A stretch of 32,003 nucleotides of DNA from Leptolyngbyaceae cyanobacterium CSSed165cm_216 (GTDB taxonomy: Bacteria; Cyanobacteriota; Cyanobacteriia; Phormidesmidales; Phormidesmidaceae), in the NCBI GenBank assembly GCA_007135385.1, contig SLIY01000224.1, positions 1 through 32,003 on the forward strand, in the 5' to 3' direction. Shown here piece by piece: positions 22,904-31,152 of this stretch (its first letter is position 1; each line of letters opens with the position of its first letter). The translations under genes were made by a program, and so were the position numbers. The notes under the pieces were generated by a model that saw only the letters and a program-made list of their open reading frames with translations, ran no database searches and had not been told where the DNA came from.

Positions 22904-23680
22904 CTACATCCCCATAATGCAATACCCAGAATCAACATAAAGAATTTGCCCGGTCATGCCGCTTGACAGGTCACTACATAAAAAGGCGGCAGTATTGCCC
23001 ACTTCAGTTTGGGTGACGGTGCGTTTTAGGGGAGCTACGGCTTCTACATGGTGAATCATGTCTAAAATGCCGCCCACCGCTGAAGAGGCCAAGGTACGGA
23101 TAGGTCCGGCAGAAATGCCATTCACCCGAATGTTATGGGCACCCAGTTCTGAGGCCAGATAACGCACGTTCATTTCCAAGGCCGATTTGGCAATGCCCAT
23201 GACGTTGTAGTTGGGTACAACCCGCGCCCCCCCCAAATAGGTCAGGGTAACAATACTACCGCCATCGGTCATCAGGGGCTTGGCGCCTCGGGCCAGGGTA
23301 ATTAACGAATAGGCACTGACATCAAGGGCGAGCTGGAAGCCCTGCCGGGAGGTGTTACTAAAGTCGCCAGCCAAATCATCACGATTCGCAAAGGCTAGAC
23401 AGTGAATTAGAATGTCGAGCTTGCCCCATTCTTGCTGGATGGTGTCAAATACGGCCTGTACCTGGGTTTCGTCTTGTACATTGCAGGGCAAAAATAGGCT
23501 GGGGCTGAGGGGGTCTACCAGGGTTTTCACCTTGCTTTCCATCTTCCCTTTTTCATCAGGCAAGTAGGTGACCCCCAGGGTGGCTCCAGCCTGATGGAGT
23601 TGCTGAGCAATGCCCCAGGCGATCGATCGATTATTGGCAATGCCCGTTACAAGGGCCTTTTTCCCAGTCAGGTCTAGCAT
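22904..23680 (-). CDS. fabI: Enoyl-[acyl-carrier-protein] reductase (NADH)
   Basis: The protein has 258 residues, usual for FabI. The start MLDLTGKKALVTGIANNRSIAWG is the nucleotide-binding motif of this SDR family, and the catalytic Tyr-x6-Lys is NYNVMGIAK. HCLAFANRDDL and VNGISAGPIRTLASS are also diagnostic. It reduces trans-2-enoyl-ACP in the last step of each fatty-acid elongation cycle. It is divergent from hisA, sharing a 113-base promoter region. A 55-residue ORF follows on the same strand. Confidence 0.97.
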   Translation of the reverse strand: MLDLTGKKALVTGIANNRSIAWGIAQQLHQAGATLGVTYLPDEKGKMESKVKTLVDPLSPSLFLPCNVQDETQVQAVFDTIQQEWGKLDILIHCLAFANRDDLAGDFSNTSRQGFQLALDVSAYSLITLARGAKPLMTDGGSIVTLTYLGGARVVPNYNVMGIAKSALEMNVRYLASELGAHNIRVNGISAGPIRTLASSAVGGILDMIHHVEAVAPLKRTVTQTEVGNTAAFLCSDLSSGMTGQILYVDSGYCIMGM

Positions 23681-23793
23681 GATTCTCGGTGATGATTCGC
23701 ATTTAGGAGTCTACGGGAATTTGGTACCGGTGAATAGGGGATAGCTCGATAGAATAGATAGGCTGAAAACGAACGTTGTGCTTCTTTCGACCT

Positions 23794-24567
23794 ATGGACG
23801 TTATCCCCGCGATCGATCTACTTGATGGGCGTTGTGTTCGCCTCTATCAGGGCGACTATGCTCAGTCCCAGGTGTTTGACGATAACCCGGTAGCGGTGGC
23901 TCGACAGTGGGTTGATCAGGGGGCTACCCGCCTGCATTTGGTTGACCTGGATGGGGCTAAGTCGGGGCAGCCCGAAAACTGGCAGGCGATTGAGGCAATT
24001 GTGCGAGCGGTGGATGTACCGGTGGAAGTGGGTGGGGGATTACGCGATCGCGATCGGGTGGCAGATTTATTTTCCCTGGGGGTTCGCTATGCCATTCTTG
24101 GTACCGCAGCTGTGGACAACCCGGAGCTAGTTAGTGACCTCAGCCAAGCATTCCCCGGTCAAATCATCGTGGGGATTGATGCTCGGGATGGTAAAGTCGC
24201 CACCCGAGGCTGGCTGGAAACCTCTGAGGTGGAAGCCATTACCCTAGCCCAACAGATGGAGCAACGGGGTGCCGCCGCCGTAGTCTACACCGATATTCAG
24301 CGGGATGGTACGCTCAAAGGCCCCAATATCGAAGCTCTACGGGCCATGGCAGAGGCGGTTTCGATGCCAGTGATCGCCTCTGGAGGGGTAGGTGCCCTGC
24401 GAGACCTCTTAAGGCTGCTACCCCTGGAAGCCCAGGGGGTGGCGGGGGTGATTGTGGGCCGTGCCCTGTATACCGGCGATGTAAGTTTGTCAGAAGCGGT
24501 ACGGGCGATTGGCAACGGTCGCTGGCAAGATGTGCCGCCGACCCTTGGCGGATCGGCGTTTGCTTAA
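23794..24567 (+). CDS. hisA: ProFAR isomerase (histidine biosynthesis)
   Basis: The protein has 257 residues with the beta/alpha barrel pattern of HisA. The catalytic aspartates are visible in MDVIPAIDLLDGRCVRLYQGDY near the N-terminus (AID) and in VYTDIQRDGTLKGPN; phosphate-binding loops are EVGGGLRD and ASGGVG. It converts ProFAR to PRFAR, the fourth step of histidine synthesis. ATG 23794 matches family starts; a TTG at 23776 would add six residues. Its TAA overlaps the stop of the convergent EamA gene. Confidence 0.96.
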   Translation: MDVIPAIDLLDGRCVRLYQGDYAQSQVFDDNPVAVARQWVDQGATRLHLVDLDGAKSGQPENWQAIEAIVRAVDVPVEVGGGLRDRDRVADLFSLGVRYAILGTAAVDNPELVSDLSQAFPGQIIVGIDARDGKVATRGWLETSEVEAITLAQQMEQRGAAAVVYTDIQRDGTLKGPNIEALRAMAEAVSMPVIASGGVGALRDLLRLLPLEAQGVAGVIVGRALYTGDVSLSEAVRAIGNGRWQDVPPTLGGSAFA

Positions 24568-25514
24568 GCCTGCCCTTCCTGGGATCGTTCTTGGCTGAGG
24601 GCAACGATGCTGACAACCACCAGCACCATGCCCACCATCTGTCGTAGCTGCAGACTCTCTTGCAGCAGAACCCAGGCGATCGCCACGGTAAACACCGGGT
24701 TACTGACGGCCACAATGGACATAGAAGCGGCCCGCACCAGATGAATGCCGATGTTATAGAACAGTTGGCCCAGGAGGGTCAGCCCTGCGGTCACCAGGCT
24801 CAGTAGCCATAGCAAACCCCACTGGCCAGGCGGCACATCGATCTGGATAACCAGCAAGCTGAGGGTCGATAGCAACGCCATCACGCCAAAGTTGATCAGG
24901 GTAAAGGGAACAGGATGGATCTGCCGGAAGCAGATCTGGGCCAGAACGCCCTGGAGCGAGTAGGCAACGCTGGCCCCTAATGCGGCCCCAACCCCCAGCC
25001 ACATGGCGTTACCGGTAGACCCCACAAAGCTTGGTACCACCAAGATACTGCCGCAAAGGACACCGACGGTGACGCCGAGCCGCAGCCAGGTGGGGCGACT
25101 GCCAAATACCCACCAAGATAATAGGCCAGTAATGACGGGGTGCATAAAGAAGAGCACCGTGGCCACCCCAGCCGGAATGCTGGCGATCGCAATAAATAGC
25201 AACGCCAGGGCTAGGTACAGAAAGCTACTGCTAATCAGTGACAGCTTCAGGGTGAGCCGCTGGGGGGGCTGGGTCAACTGACGTAAAGCCTTGGTGGTAG
25301 AGGGATATAACCGGTAAGACAGCAACACCACCGCTGGTAAAATCAGCACCGATCGCATCTGGAGCACTAAGAGGGAGTTAGCCAGGGTGGGGGGGATGAA
25401 CCCACCCCAGTCAACTTGTCCTAATAGGTTACTTTCTGAAAAAATCACACGCACGACAACATTTTGCAGGGCCAGGCACAGTGAGCCCAAGATCACAATC
25501 AGAAATCCCTGCAC
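24564..25514 (-). CDS. EamA/DMT family transporter
   Basis: The protein has 316 residues and about ten predicted membrane helices in two EamA repeats: for example FLIVILGSLCLALQNVVVRVIF at the start and SMSIVAVSNPVFTVAIAWVLLQESL in the second half. These drug/metabolite transporters export small metabolites, and the substrate cannot be told from sequence. The start is GTG 25514 with GGGAG seven bases upstream. The last bases overlap hisA tail to tail by four bases (shared TTAA). Confidence 0.9.
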   Translation of the reverse strand: MQGFLIVILGSLCLALQNVVVRVIFSESNLLGQVDWGGFIPPTLANSLLVLQMRSVLILPAVVLLSYRLYPSTTKALRQLTQPPQRLTLKLSLISSSFLYLALALLFIAIASIPAGVATVLFFMHPVITGLLSWWVFGSRPTWLRLGVTVGVLCGSILVVPSFVGSTGNAMWLGVGAALGASVAYSLQGVLAQICFRQIHPVPFTLINFGVMALLSTLSLLVIQIDVPPGQWGLLWLLSLVTAGLTLLGQLFYNIGIHLVRAASMSIVAVSNPVFTVAIAWVLLQESLQLRQMVGMVLVVVSIVALSQERSQEGQA

Positions 25515-25641
25515 ATCCTCGCTCCCGAATAAATGGCTATGACCAGCATAAACAAGCTCTAGGGGCCTGGGAACGGCGATTTGTCATTTTTCCCTGGCTG
25601 AGAAGAGATAGCGGATTTCACTCGGGTGAAGTACATCGTCG

Positions 25642-25682
25642 GGATCCCCCTGCCCCCCTTAACAAGAGGGGCAGGGGGATCC
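25642..25682. repeat. Perfect 15-bp stem palindrome
   Basis: GGATCCCCCTGCCCC (25642-25656) is complementary to GGGGCAGGGGGATCC (25668-25682) with an 11-base loop CCTTAACAAGA. It resembles G/C-tract palindromes (GGATCCCCC...) dispersed in many cyanobacterial genomes. It lies between the purQ stop and the EamA start and could terminate rightward or leftward transcription. Confidence 0.75.
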
Positions 25683-25735
25683 AGGACTCGGCCAAGGCAT
25701 ACCTCACTCAATCGGGAATCACTACATAGCCGCAG

Positions 25736-26431
25736 TTAGGCTACCGCCAGGGTCTTGAGGAGCCCTTGAAACATAGGCAGACCATCTGTGCCACCAACAA
25801 GCGCATCAGCGGCCCGTTCGGGATGGGGCATCAGACCCAGTACATTGCCCTGGCGGTTACAGATGCCGGCAATGTTATGGAGCGACCCATTGGGGTTTTG
25901 GGACTGATCGACAGAGCCGTCGAGACCACAGTAGCGAAAGACAATCTGATCATGGGCTTCTAGGTCCGCCAGGGTGGCGTCGTCGGCATAGTAGCAGCCC
26001 TCACCATGGGCAATGGGCAGGGTAATTATCTGGTGGGGATCATAGCCCTGGGTCCAAGGTCGGTCGGTGTGCTCTACCCGCAGGGGCACGCGATCGCAGA
26101 TAAACCGCATATCCCGATTGCGCATCAGCGCCCCAGGCAGCAGCCCCACCTCGGTCAGAATTTGAAAGCCATTGCAGATGCCCAGGACGGGCTTGCCCTG
26201 GTTAGCATGCGCTACCGTCGCCTGCATGGCGGGAGAAAATCGAGCGATCGCCCCACAACGCAGGTAGTCCCCGTAGCTAAACCCCCCAGGCACCACCACC
26301 ACATCGATATCGTCCAGGTCGCTGTCCTCGTGCCAGACCATGCGAGTGGGCTGCTGTAGGAGGTCGCGGGTCACATAGGCTACGTCGCGATCGCAGTTAG
26401 CACCAGGGAAGACAATGACGCCGAATTTCAT
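25736..26431 (-). CDS. purQ: Phosphoribosylformylglycinamidine synthase subunit PurQ
   Basis: The protein has 231 residues. The start MKFGVIVFPGANCDRDV is typical; the glutaminase nucleophile is in VLGICNGFQIL and the His/Glu pair in PHPERA. PurQ supplies ammonia for FGAM synthesis with PurS and PurL. I chose the ATG at 26431; the in-frame extension upstream would translate the heptamer array and is not real. No Shine-Dalgarno is present: the leader is a C-rich tract (CCCCCTTCCCC). It follows purS by 134 bases. PurL is not in the window. Confidence 0.95.
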   Translation of the reverse strand: MKFGVIVFPGANCDRDVAYVTRDLLQQPTRMVWHEDSDLDDIDVVVVPGGFSYGDYLRCGAIARFSPAMQATVAHANQGKPVLGICNGFQILTEVGLLPGALMRNRDMRFICDRVPLRVEHTDRPWTQGYDPHQIITLPIAHGEGCYYADDATLADLEAHDQIVFRYCGLDGSVDQSQNPNGSLHNIAGICNRQGNVLGLMPHPERAADALVGGTDGLPMFQGLLKTLAVA

Positions 26432-26467
26432 GGGGAAGGGGGGAGTAGGGGGATGGGGGAGAGTTGA

Positions 26468-26558
26468 GTTTACGGTTTGCGGCTTGCGGTTTGCGGCTTT
26501 TCCTTGCACCTTGCACCGCATACCGTTCACCTTGCACCTGACACCTGCTACCTGTCAC
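26468..26558. repeat. STRR-like heptamer array between purS and purQ
   Basis: The array has 13 heptamers in 91 bases: four GTTTACG/GTTTGCG-type units, spacer GCTTTTC, then eight inverted units (CTTGCAC, CGCATAC, CTGACAC and similar). Read in reverse complement it has the same order and junction (GGTGCAAGGAAAAGCCG) as the array at 22551. It sits inside the presumed purS-purQ transcript. Confidence 0.85.
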
Positions 26559-26565
26559 CCACGCT

Positions 26566-26862
26566 TCAAGCGGTTGCCAAGGTTTGCAGTTCAAACCGAT
26601 AGTTCTCAATTACCGGGTTAGCTAAAAGCTGGTCGCACATGCGATCGAGTTGCTGGGTGGCAGCGGCTTCGGTATCTGCTTGCAGGGTGAGTTCGATGTA
26701 TTTACCAATGCGCACCTGATCCACATTGTCATAGCCCATGTGGGCCAGGCCAGATTGCACGGCAGTCCCGGCTGGGTCTAGTACCGACGGACGTAGGGTG
26801 ACGTAGATGCGAGCACTGTAGTGGGGCACAACGAACTCCAGCTGGGGGTAGAAAACCAGCAT
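26566..26862 (-). CDS. purS: Phosphoribosylformylglycinamidine synthase subunit PurS
   Basis: The protein has 98 residues. ARIYVTLRPSVLDPAGTAV, QVRIGKYIEL and CDQLLANPVIENYRFEL are the PurS hallmarks. It bridges PurQ and PurL in the FGAM synthase complex. The first ~15 residues (MLVFYPQLEFVVPHYS) exceed most bacterial PurS proteins, so a later start cannot be excluded. It is divergent from zur, 69 bases away, and precedes purQ. Confidence 0.94.
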   Translation of the reverse strand: MLVFYPQLEFVVPHYSARIYVTLRPSVLDPAGTAVQSGLAHMGYDNVDQVRIGKYIELTLQADTEAAATQQLDRMCDQLLANPVIENYRFELQTLATA

Positions 26863-26931
26863 AAATCAATAGCCTCATTATCCTACCGTATCGGTGGGTT
26901 GATAAAATGGAGGCAAATCGAGTGATCCAGC

Positions 26932-27339
26932 ATGGTGCGACGAACCCGCAATCAAGACAAAATTTTGACCGCCTTAAAAGGGCTAGATCAGCCCATCTCT
27001 GCCCAAAGCCTATATATGCAGCTGCGGCAAGCGGGCCATTCTATGGGGCTAGCCACGGTCTACCGCTCCCTGGATGCTTTGAAATTGGAGGGGGCAGTGC
27101 AAATGCGCACCTTACCCTCGGGGGAGTCAGTTTACAGCCTGCCCCAGGAAGACCGCCATCACCTCACCTGCTTACAGTGCGGCAATACCATTGCCATTGA
27201 TGAATGCCCGGTGCACGACCTAGAACGTCAGCTCAACCAGGCCCATAAGTTCAAGATTTTCTATCACACCCTAGAGTTTTTTGGCCTTTGCCCCCAGTGC
27301 CAGGGCCAGATGGCCGTAGTGGAGTCGTCTGTGACTTAG
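26932..27339 (+). CDS. zur: Fur-family zinc regulator (FurB/Zur type)
   Basis: The protein has 135 residues. The winged HTH includes MGLATVYRSLDALKLEGAVQ, followed by the dimerisation domain with HHLTCLQCGNTIAIDECP and FFGLCPQC, two Cys-x2-Cys pairs that form the structural zinc site. The pattern SGESVYSLPQEDRHHLTCLQCG matches cyanobacterial FurB/Zur better than FurA or PerR. It would repress zinc uptake genes when zinc is plentiful. The ATG has no proper Shine-Dalgarno at normal distance; GGAGG is 18 bases away. A possible TAAAAT -10 lies at about 26902, giving a short leader. Confidence 0.9.
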   Translation: MVRRTRNQDKILTALKGLDQPISAQSLYMQLRQAGHSMGLATVYRSLDALKLEGAVQMRTLPSGESVYSLPQEDRHHLTCLQCGNTIAIDECPVHDLERQLNQAHKFKIFYHTLEFFGLCPQCQGQMAVVESSVT

Positions 27340-27350
27340 GAGGCTGACGG

Positions 27351-27395
27351 CTGGTTGAACTCGGACTGGTTGAACTCGGACTGGTTGAACTCGGA
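27351..27395 (+). repeat. Three perfect 15-bp tandem repeats behind zur
   Basis: CTGGTTGAACTCGGA is repeated exactly three times starting 12 bases after the zur stop. Such a tract is likely to vary in copy number between strains. Confidence 0.9.
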
Positions 27396-27666
27396 TCAGA
27401 GTCAAAGTCGTCAAACAGTCAAAGTCATCGAATGGTGATCCTTAGGGGATTCTAAGAATTAGCCGCCTAGGGGCCTAGGTCCGGTACTATCCACCTAAGA
27501 GTATTCCAGCTAATACGTTATCCAGAGCCTAGATTCAGGCCTGCCCATCTAGCTGAGTTCGGTGTCCATACTGCGCATATTGTTTCAGGTGGAATACTTT
27601 AAGTCGATCTCTAGTTAGCCCAGTCAGTCGCTTGATTGGGTGACTTCTGGAAAACTTCTCCCCCGT

Positions 27667-27683
27667 GGTGGGCAATGCCCACC
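27667..27683. repeat. Palindrome GGTGGGC-AAT-GCCCACC
   Basis: The 7-bp stem with a 3-base loop is extended by flanking CCGT and ACGG (with a CT bulge). It is a common type of dispersed cyanobacterial palindrome; it lies 133 bases before eno. Confidence 0.55.
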
Positions 27684-27815
27684 CTACGGCTATGGCAGCT
27701 ACATAGGAAAAAGGGCTCGCTCGGTAGGATACTACAGACTTGTTTACCGTCTGGTAGGCTCTCCCCAGCAGAGACGCTGACAGCGGTTGATCGAATCACC
27801 AACGGAGTAATGGTT

Positions 27816-29114
27816 ATGGTTGCAATTACATCGGTACAGGCGCGGGAAATTCTGGATTCTCGGGGTAACCCCACCATAGAAGTCGATGTGGTACTAGAGG
27901 GCGGCGCTAAGGGCCGGGCCGCTGTACCGTCTGGGGCCTCCACTGGCATTCGGGAAGCCCTAGAACTACGGGATGGCGATAAATCTCGCTATGGCGGTAA
28001 AGGGGTGCTGAAAGCCGTCGCCAATGTGAATGACACCATTGCCCCGGTCATCCAAGGCATGGATGCCGCCGATCAAGCGGCCGTTGACCACAAAATGCTG
28101 GACCTGGATGGCACTGAGAATAAAGGTACGCTGGGGGCGAACGCTATTTTGGGGGTGTCTATGGCGGTGGCTCGGGCCGCTGCGATCGCCGCCGATACTC
28201 CCCTCTATATGCACCTGGGCAGTGCTGAGTCGGTGCTGCTACCCGTGCCCTGCTTCAACATCATCAATGGTGGGGCCCACGCCGACAACAGCGTTGACTT
28301 CCAAGAGTTTATGATCGCCCCCGTGGGTGCCCCCTGCTTTTCTGAGGCCCTGCGCTACGGGGCTGAGGTGTACCACGCCCTGAAGGCCGTGCTGAACGAG
28401 GCCGGCTACAGCACCGGAGTGGGCGACGAAGGCGGCTTTGCCCCCAACCTGAAGAGCAATGTGGAATCTATTGAGGTGATCCTGAAGGGGATTGAGAAAG
28501 CGGGTCTGCGCCCTGGGGCCGACATTGCCATTGCCCTGGACCCGGCGGTGAGTGAACTCTACCAAGAGGATGGCAGCTACCTGTTCTACAAGTCTGACAA
28601 TAGCCGCAAGTCTTCGGCGGAAATGATTGACCTGTGGGAAAGCTGGGTAAACCAGTTCCCCATTGTCTCGATTGAAGATGGCTTGGGAGAGCAAGACTGG
28701 GAGGGCTGGAAGGTGATGACCCAACGCCTGGGCGATCGCATCCAGCTGGTAGGTGATGATGCCTTTGTTACCAACCCCGCCATCATTGAACAGGCCATTA
28801 AAGACGGGGTGGGCAACTCGACCCTGGTGAAGGTGAACCAAATTGGCTCGATCACCGAGACCCTGGCGGCGATCAAGATGTCCCACGATGCGGGCTATAC
28901 CTGCATGGTCAGCCACCGCTCTGGGGAAACCCCCGACGACTTTATTGCTGACCTGGTGGTGGGGGCCATGACCGGCCAAATTAAGTCGGGAGCACCTTGC
29001 CGGGGTGAGCGCCTGTCGAAGTATAATCAGCTGCTACGAATTGAAGCGGAATTGGGGGATCGGGCCCAATATGCTGGGCTCTCCACCTTTAAGAAGCAGA
29101 CCTTGGTGGCTTAG
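27816..29114 (+). CDS. eno: Enolase
   Basis: The protein has 432 residues. It starts MVAITSVQAREILDSRGNPT and includes GVGDEGGFAPNL, SIEDGLGEQDWEGW (metal ligands), KVNQIGSITET and SHRSGETPDDFIADL. It interconverts 2-phosphoglycerate and phosphoenolpyruvate. GGAG at 27804-27807 is eight bases from ATG 27816 and only two from ATG 27810, so I chose 27816. The open frame extending to 27636 is not enolase-like. A strong hairpin follows the stop. Confidence 0.97.
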   Translation: MVAITSVQAREILDSRGNPTIEVDVVLEGGAKGRAAVPSGASTGIREALELRDGDKSRYGGKGVLKAVANVNDTIAPVIQGMDAADQAAVDHKMLDLDGTENKGTLGANAILGVSMAVARAAAIAADTPLYMHLGSAESVLLPVPCFNIINGGAHADNSVDFQEFMIAPVGAPCFSEALRYGAEVYHALKAVLNEAGYSTGVGDEGGFAPNLKSNVESIEVILKGIEKAGLRPGADIAIALDPAVSELYQEDGSYLFYKSDNSRKSSAEMIDLWESWVNQFPIVSIEDGLGEQDWEGWKVMTQRLGDRIQLVGDDAFVTNPAIIEQAIKDGVGNSTLVKVNQIGSITETLAAIKMSHDAGYTCMVSHRSGETPDDFIADLVVGAMTGQIKSGAPCRGERLSKYNQLLRIEAELGDRAQYAGLSTFKKQTLVA

Positions 29115-29124
29115 GGGAAAGTCG

Positions 29125-29144
29125 GGGCGCACCGTCGTGCGCCC
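29125..29144 (+). terminator. Hairpin downstream of eno
   Basis: GGGCGCAC-CGTC-GTGCGCCC is a perfect 8-bp stem with a 4-base loop 10 bases after the eno stop. The following bases are not T-rich. Confidence 0.6.
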
Positions 29145-29224
29145 GTAGGGTGTTGACGGAGCCTGCCCGAAGGGCTTAGGGAAGCTGCTTTCGCTTCCTT
29201 ACTGCTGCCTTGCTGTACTGGCCT

Positions 29225-30337
29225 ATGACGAAAAAGGTACTGATTATTGGTGGCTGTGGTCAGGTGGGTCGGTGCATTGCGGCGGATTTACGGCGCTATA
29301 CCGATGCGGCGATCGCAGTCACAACCCGACAGTCCCAGCTTACTGAAATAGAGGCAGGGTTGACGGTGCTACCCCTGGATTTGGCAGATCGAGGGACGGT
29401 GGCAACGGCGATCGCGGCCCATGACCTGGTGATCCACTGTGCTGGTCCCTTTCGCTACCGCGACGACCATGTGCTGCGCAGCTGCATTGCGGCAGGGGTG
29501 GATTACCTCGACATTGCCGACAACCCGGACTATGTGACTCAGGCCCAAGCTCTGTCCGATGCTGCCCAGGCGGCTGGGATCACCGCTATTCAGAGCACCG
29601 GCGTATTCCCCGGCCTGTCTAACCTAATGGCCCGCCAGGGGGCAGAGGCCCTCGATCAGGTTGAGCATATCCAGCTCAACTATGTGGTGGATGGGTCTGG
29701 CGGGGCTGGGGTCACGGTGCTGCGCACCACCTTCCTGGAACTGCAACAGCCAATCAACGCCTGGATCAACGGCCAGCGCCAGCCGGTGGCCCCCTACAGC
29801 CAGCGCCAGCCGGTGGAATTTCCGCCCCCCTATGGCCCTTGCGCCGTCTACTGGTTTAACACCATTGAAGCCCTAACCCTGCCCCAGAGCTTGTCGGCGC
29901 AGACCGTGGTCACTAAGTTTGGTTCTCGGCCCGATATCTATAACCACCTCACCTGGCTAATGGCCCGCCTGCCCCAGGCCTGGCTGACCCCAACGCGGAT
30001 CGAGACACTGGCCCAGATTAGCTATGCCATGACCCAGGTGAGCGATCGCTTTAGTGGTACCGGCATCGCCATGCGGGTCGATGTCACCGGCCAATGGCAG
30101 GGACAACCCACGACCGCTACCCTCACCTTTACCCACCCCGACACCGCTACCGCCGTCGGCGCTGGCACGGGCCTGGTGGCCCAGCAACTTCTGGCCGGTT
30201 ACCGCAAACCAGGGGTCTGGCCGATTGAACAAGCCCTGCCCCCTGCCGCCTGCCAGACGGGATTACACCAGCGAGATCTGACTATCACCCTAGAGCATCA
30301 CCCCGGTCAAACCGCGAATGCTCAGCCACCAGGCTAG
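29225..30337 (+). CDS. Saccharopine dehydrogenase family protein
   Basis: The protein has 370 residues. The N-terminal Rossmann motif is KKVLIIGGCGQVGRCIAADL, and HCAGPFRYRDDHVLRSCIAAGVDYLDI is typical of the family. The C-terminal half (GVFPGLSNLMARQGAEAL onwards) forms the second domain. The family includes several NAD(P)-dependent enzymes, so the substrate is not predicted. ATG 29225 is preferred over TTG 29210. A 16-bp direct repeat inside the gene (29774 and 29801) encodes QRQPV twice. Confidence 0.85.
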   Translation: MTKKVLIIGGCGQVGRCIAADLRRYTDAAIAVTTRQSQLTEIEAGLTVLPLDLADRGTVATAIAAHDLVIHCAGPFRYRDDHVLRSCIAAGVDYLDIADNPDYVTQAQALSDAAQAAGITAIQSTGVFPGLSNLMARQGAEALDQVEHIQLNYVVDGSGGAGVTVLRTTFLELQQPINAWINGQRQPVAPYSQRQPVEFPPPYGPCAVYWFNTIEALTLPQSLSAQTVVTKFGSRPDIYNHLTWLMARLPQAWLTPTRIETLAQISYAMTQVSDRFSGTGIAMRVDVTGQWQGQPTTATLTFTHPDTATAVGAGTGLVAQQLLAGYRKPGVWPIEQALPPAACQTGLHQRDLTITLEHHPGQTANAQPPG

Positions 30338-30349
30338 GCTGTGGCTGAG
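30321..30349. terminator. Bidirectional hairpin overlapping the SDH-like stop
   Basis: CTCAGCCAC (30321-30329) pairs perfectly with GTGGCTGAG (30341-30349), loop 11 bases containing the TAG stop. It lies between convergent genes. Confidence 0.5.
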
Positions 30350-30396
30350 TGGTGGTAGTTAAACTGCCCAAAATTTTATCCACCTCTTTGATGAAG

Positions 30397-31119
30397 TCAG
30401 TACTGAAACACGGTGCTGACCAGCTGTTGCTGAATCTGCTGGATTAGATCTCGGGCCAAGGGCTCATAGGGGTCAAGGTCCGCCTGGGGGGGCATGGGGA
30501 TTAAAACCGCCACGGCTACCCAAGGGGTAAGGCGGCGATCGCTAAGTTGCGATCGCATATTCGCCCAAAACCAGCGACTAGGGGCCGGGTGACCGCCCCT
30601 GGGCCAGGCATACCACTGGGCCACCGCTAGGGACTGGTGGTCATTCTGGGCTTGGAGCCAACGGGCCTGGACGGTCCCTAATGTCGGGGGCAGGGGGATA
30701 CGGAGCGATTGGCTCCGATCAATTTGCCAAGCTTGAACCCCCTGCAGGTCTAACCACTCGATCTGAGGCTGATCGCTGTGCCAGGGCTGGGGCCGCAGCA
30801 GCACCGCCACGGCAGGTAGCCCCCCCGCTTGGCGGCGATCGCCCTCGGCCTGGTATTCCCCCAAACTCCAAGCCTGGCGATTGATCGTGACCGGCTGATG
30901 GTCAGTCATCTGCCAGCCAGGCAGCGGTAGGCCCTCCTGCTGTAGGGTTTGTAGCCTCTCCATTTGGGCCACCTGGGGCAGGTTGACCCAGGGCCACTGA
31001 CCCGTGATGTAAGCCGGTACGATCGCGATCGCCGCTAAGCCTGCCAGCCCTATCACCAGAGCCAATTTCAACCAGGCTATGGGCACCTGCCACCCATGGG
31101 ACTTTGTCACCTTATCCAT
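30397..31119 (-). CDS. Cyanoexosortase system-associated protein
   Basis: The protein has 240 residues. A single N-terminal membrane helix (LKLALVIGLAGLAAIAIVPAYI) precedes an extracytoplasmic domain with GLPLPGWQ and a C-terminal QIQQQLVSTVFQY. This matches the EpsI-like companion proteins encoded beside cyanobacterial exosortases. Its role is thought to be in exopolysaccharide-linked protein sorting, not directly known. It begins 33 bases after the exosortase stop on the same strand. The A or B subtype is not decided here. Confidence 0.8.
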   Translation of the reverse strand: MDKVTKSHGWQVPIAWLKLALVIGLAGLAAIAIVPAYITGQWPWVNLPQVAQMERLQTLQQEGLPLPGWQMTDHQPVTINRQAWSLGEYQAEGDRRQAGGLPAVAVLLRPQPWHSDQPQIEWLDLQGVQAWQIDRSQSLRIPLPPTLGTVQARWLQAQNDHQSLAVAQWYAWPRGGHPAPSRWFWANMRSQLSDRRLTPWVAVAVLIPMPPQADLDPYEPLARDLIQQIQQQLVSTVFQY

Positions 31120-31152
31120 CTCCCAAAAGCAACTCCGTCCAGGGCACCCTGC

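Larger units (their letters stand above)
27340..27815. other. Gene-free region between zur and eno
   Basis: These 476 bases hold three 15-bp tandem repeats (27351-27395), a direct repeat GTCAAAGTCGTC / GTCAAAGTCATC (27401 and 27418), two CCTAGG palindromes near 27467, a hairpin at 27667-27683 and the eno leader. No gene or clear promoter could be fixed. The open frame upstream of eno is a non-conserved extension. Confidence 0.55.

Noticed and set aside
26432..26530. In-frame N-terminal extension of PurQ
   Set aside because: It would translate the heptamer array and a C-rich tract; family members start at MKFGVIVFPG.
27636..27815. In-frame N-terminal extension of enolase
   Set aside because: It covers a palindrome, is unlike any enolase, and a good ribosome-binding site fits the ATG at 27816.
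28239..28979. 246-codon ORF antisense to eno
   Set aside because: It is a long shadow frame caused by the high-GC codon bias of eno, with no family resemblance or ribosome-binding site.
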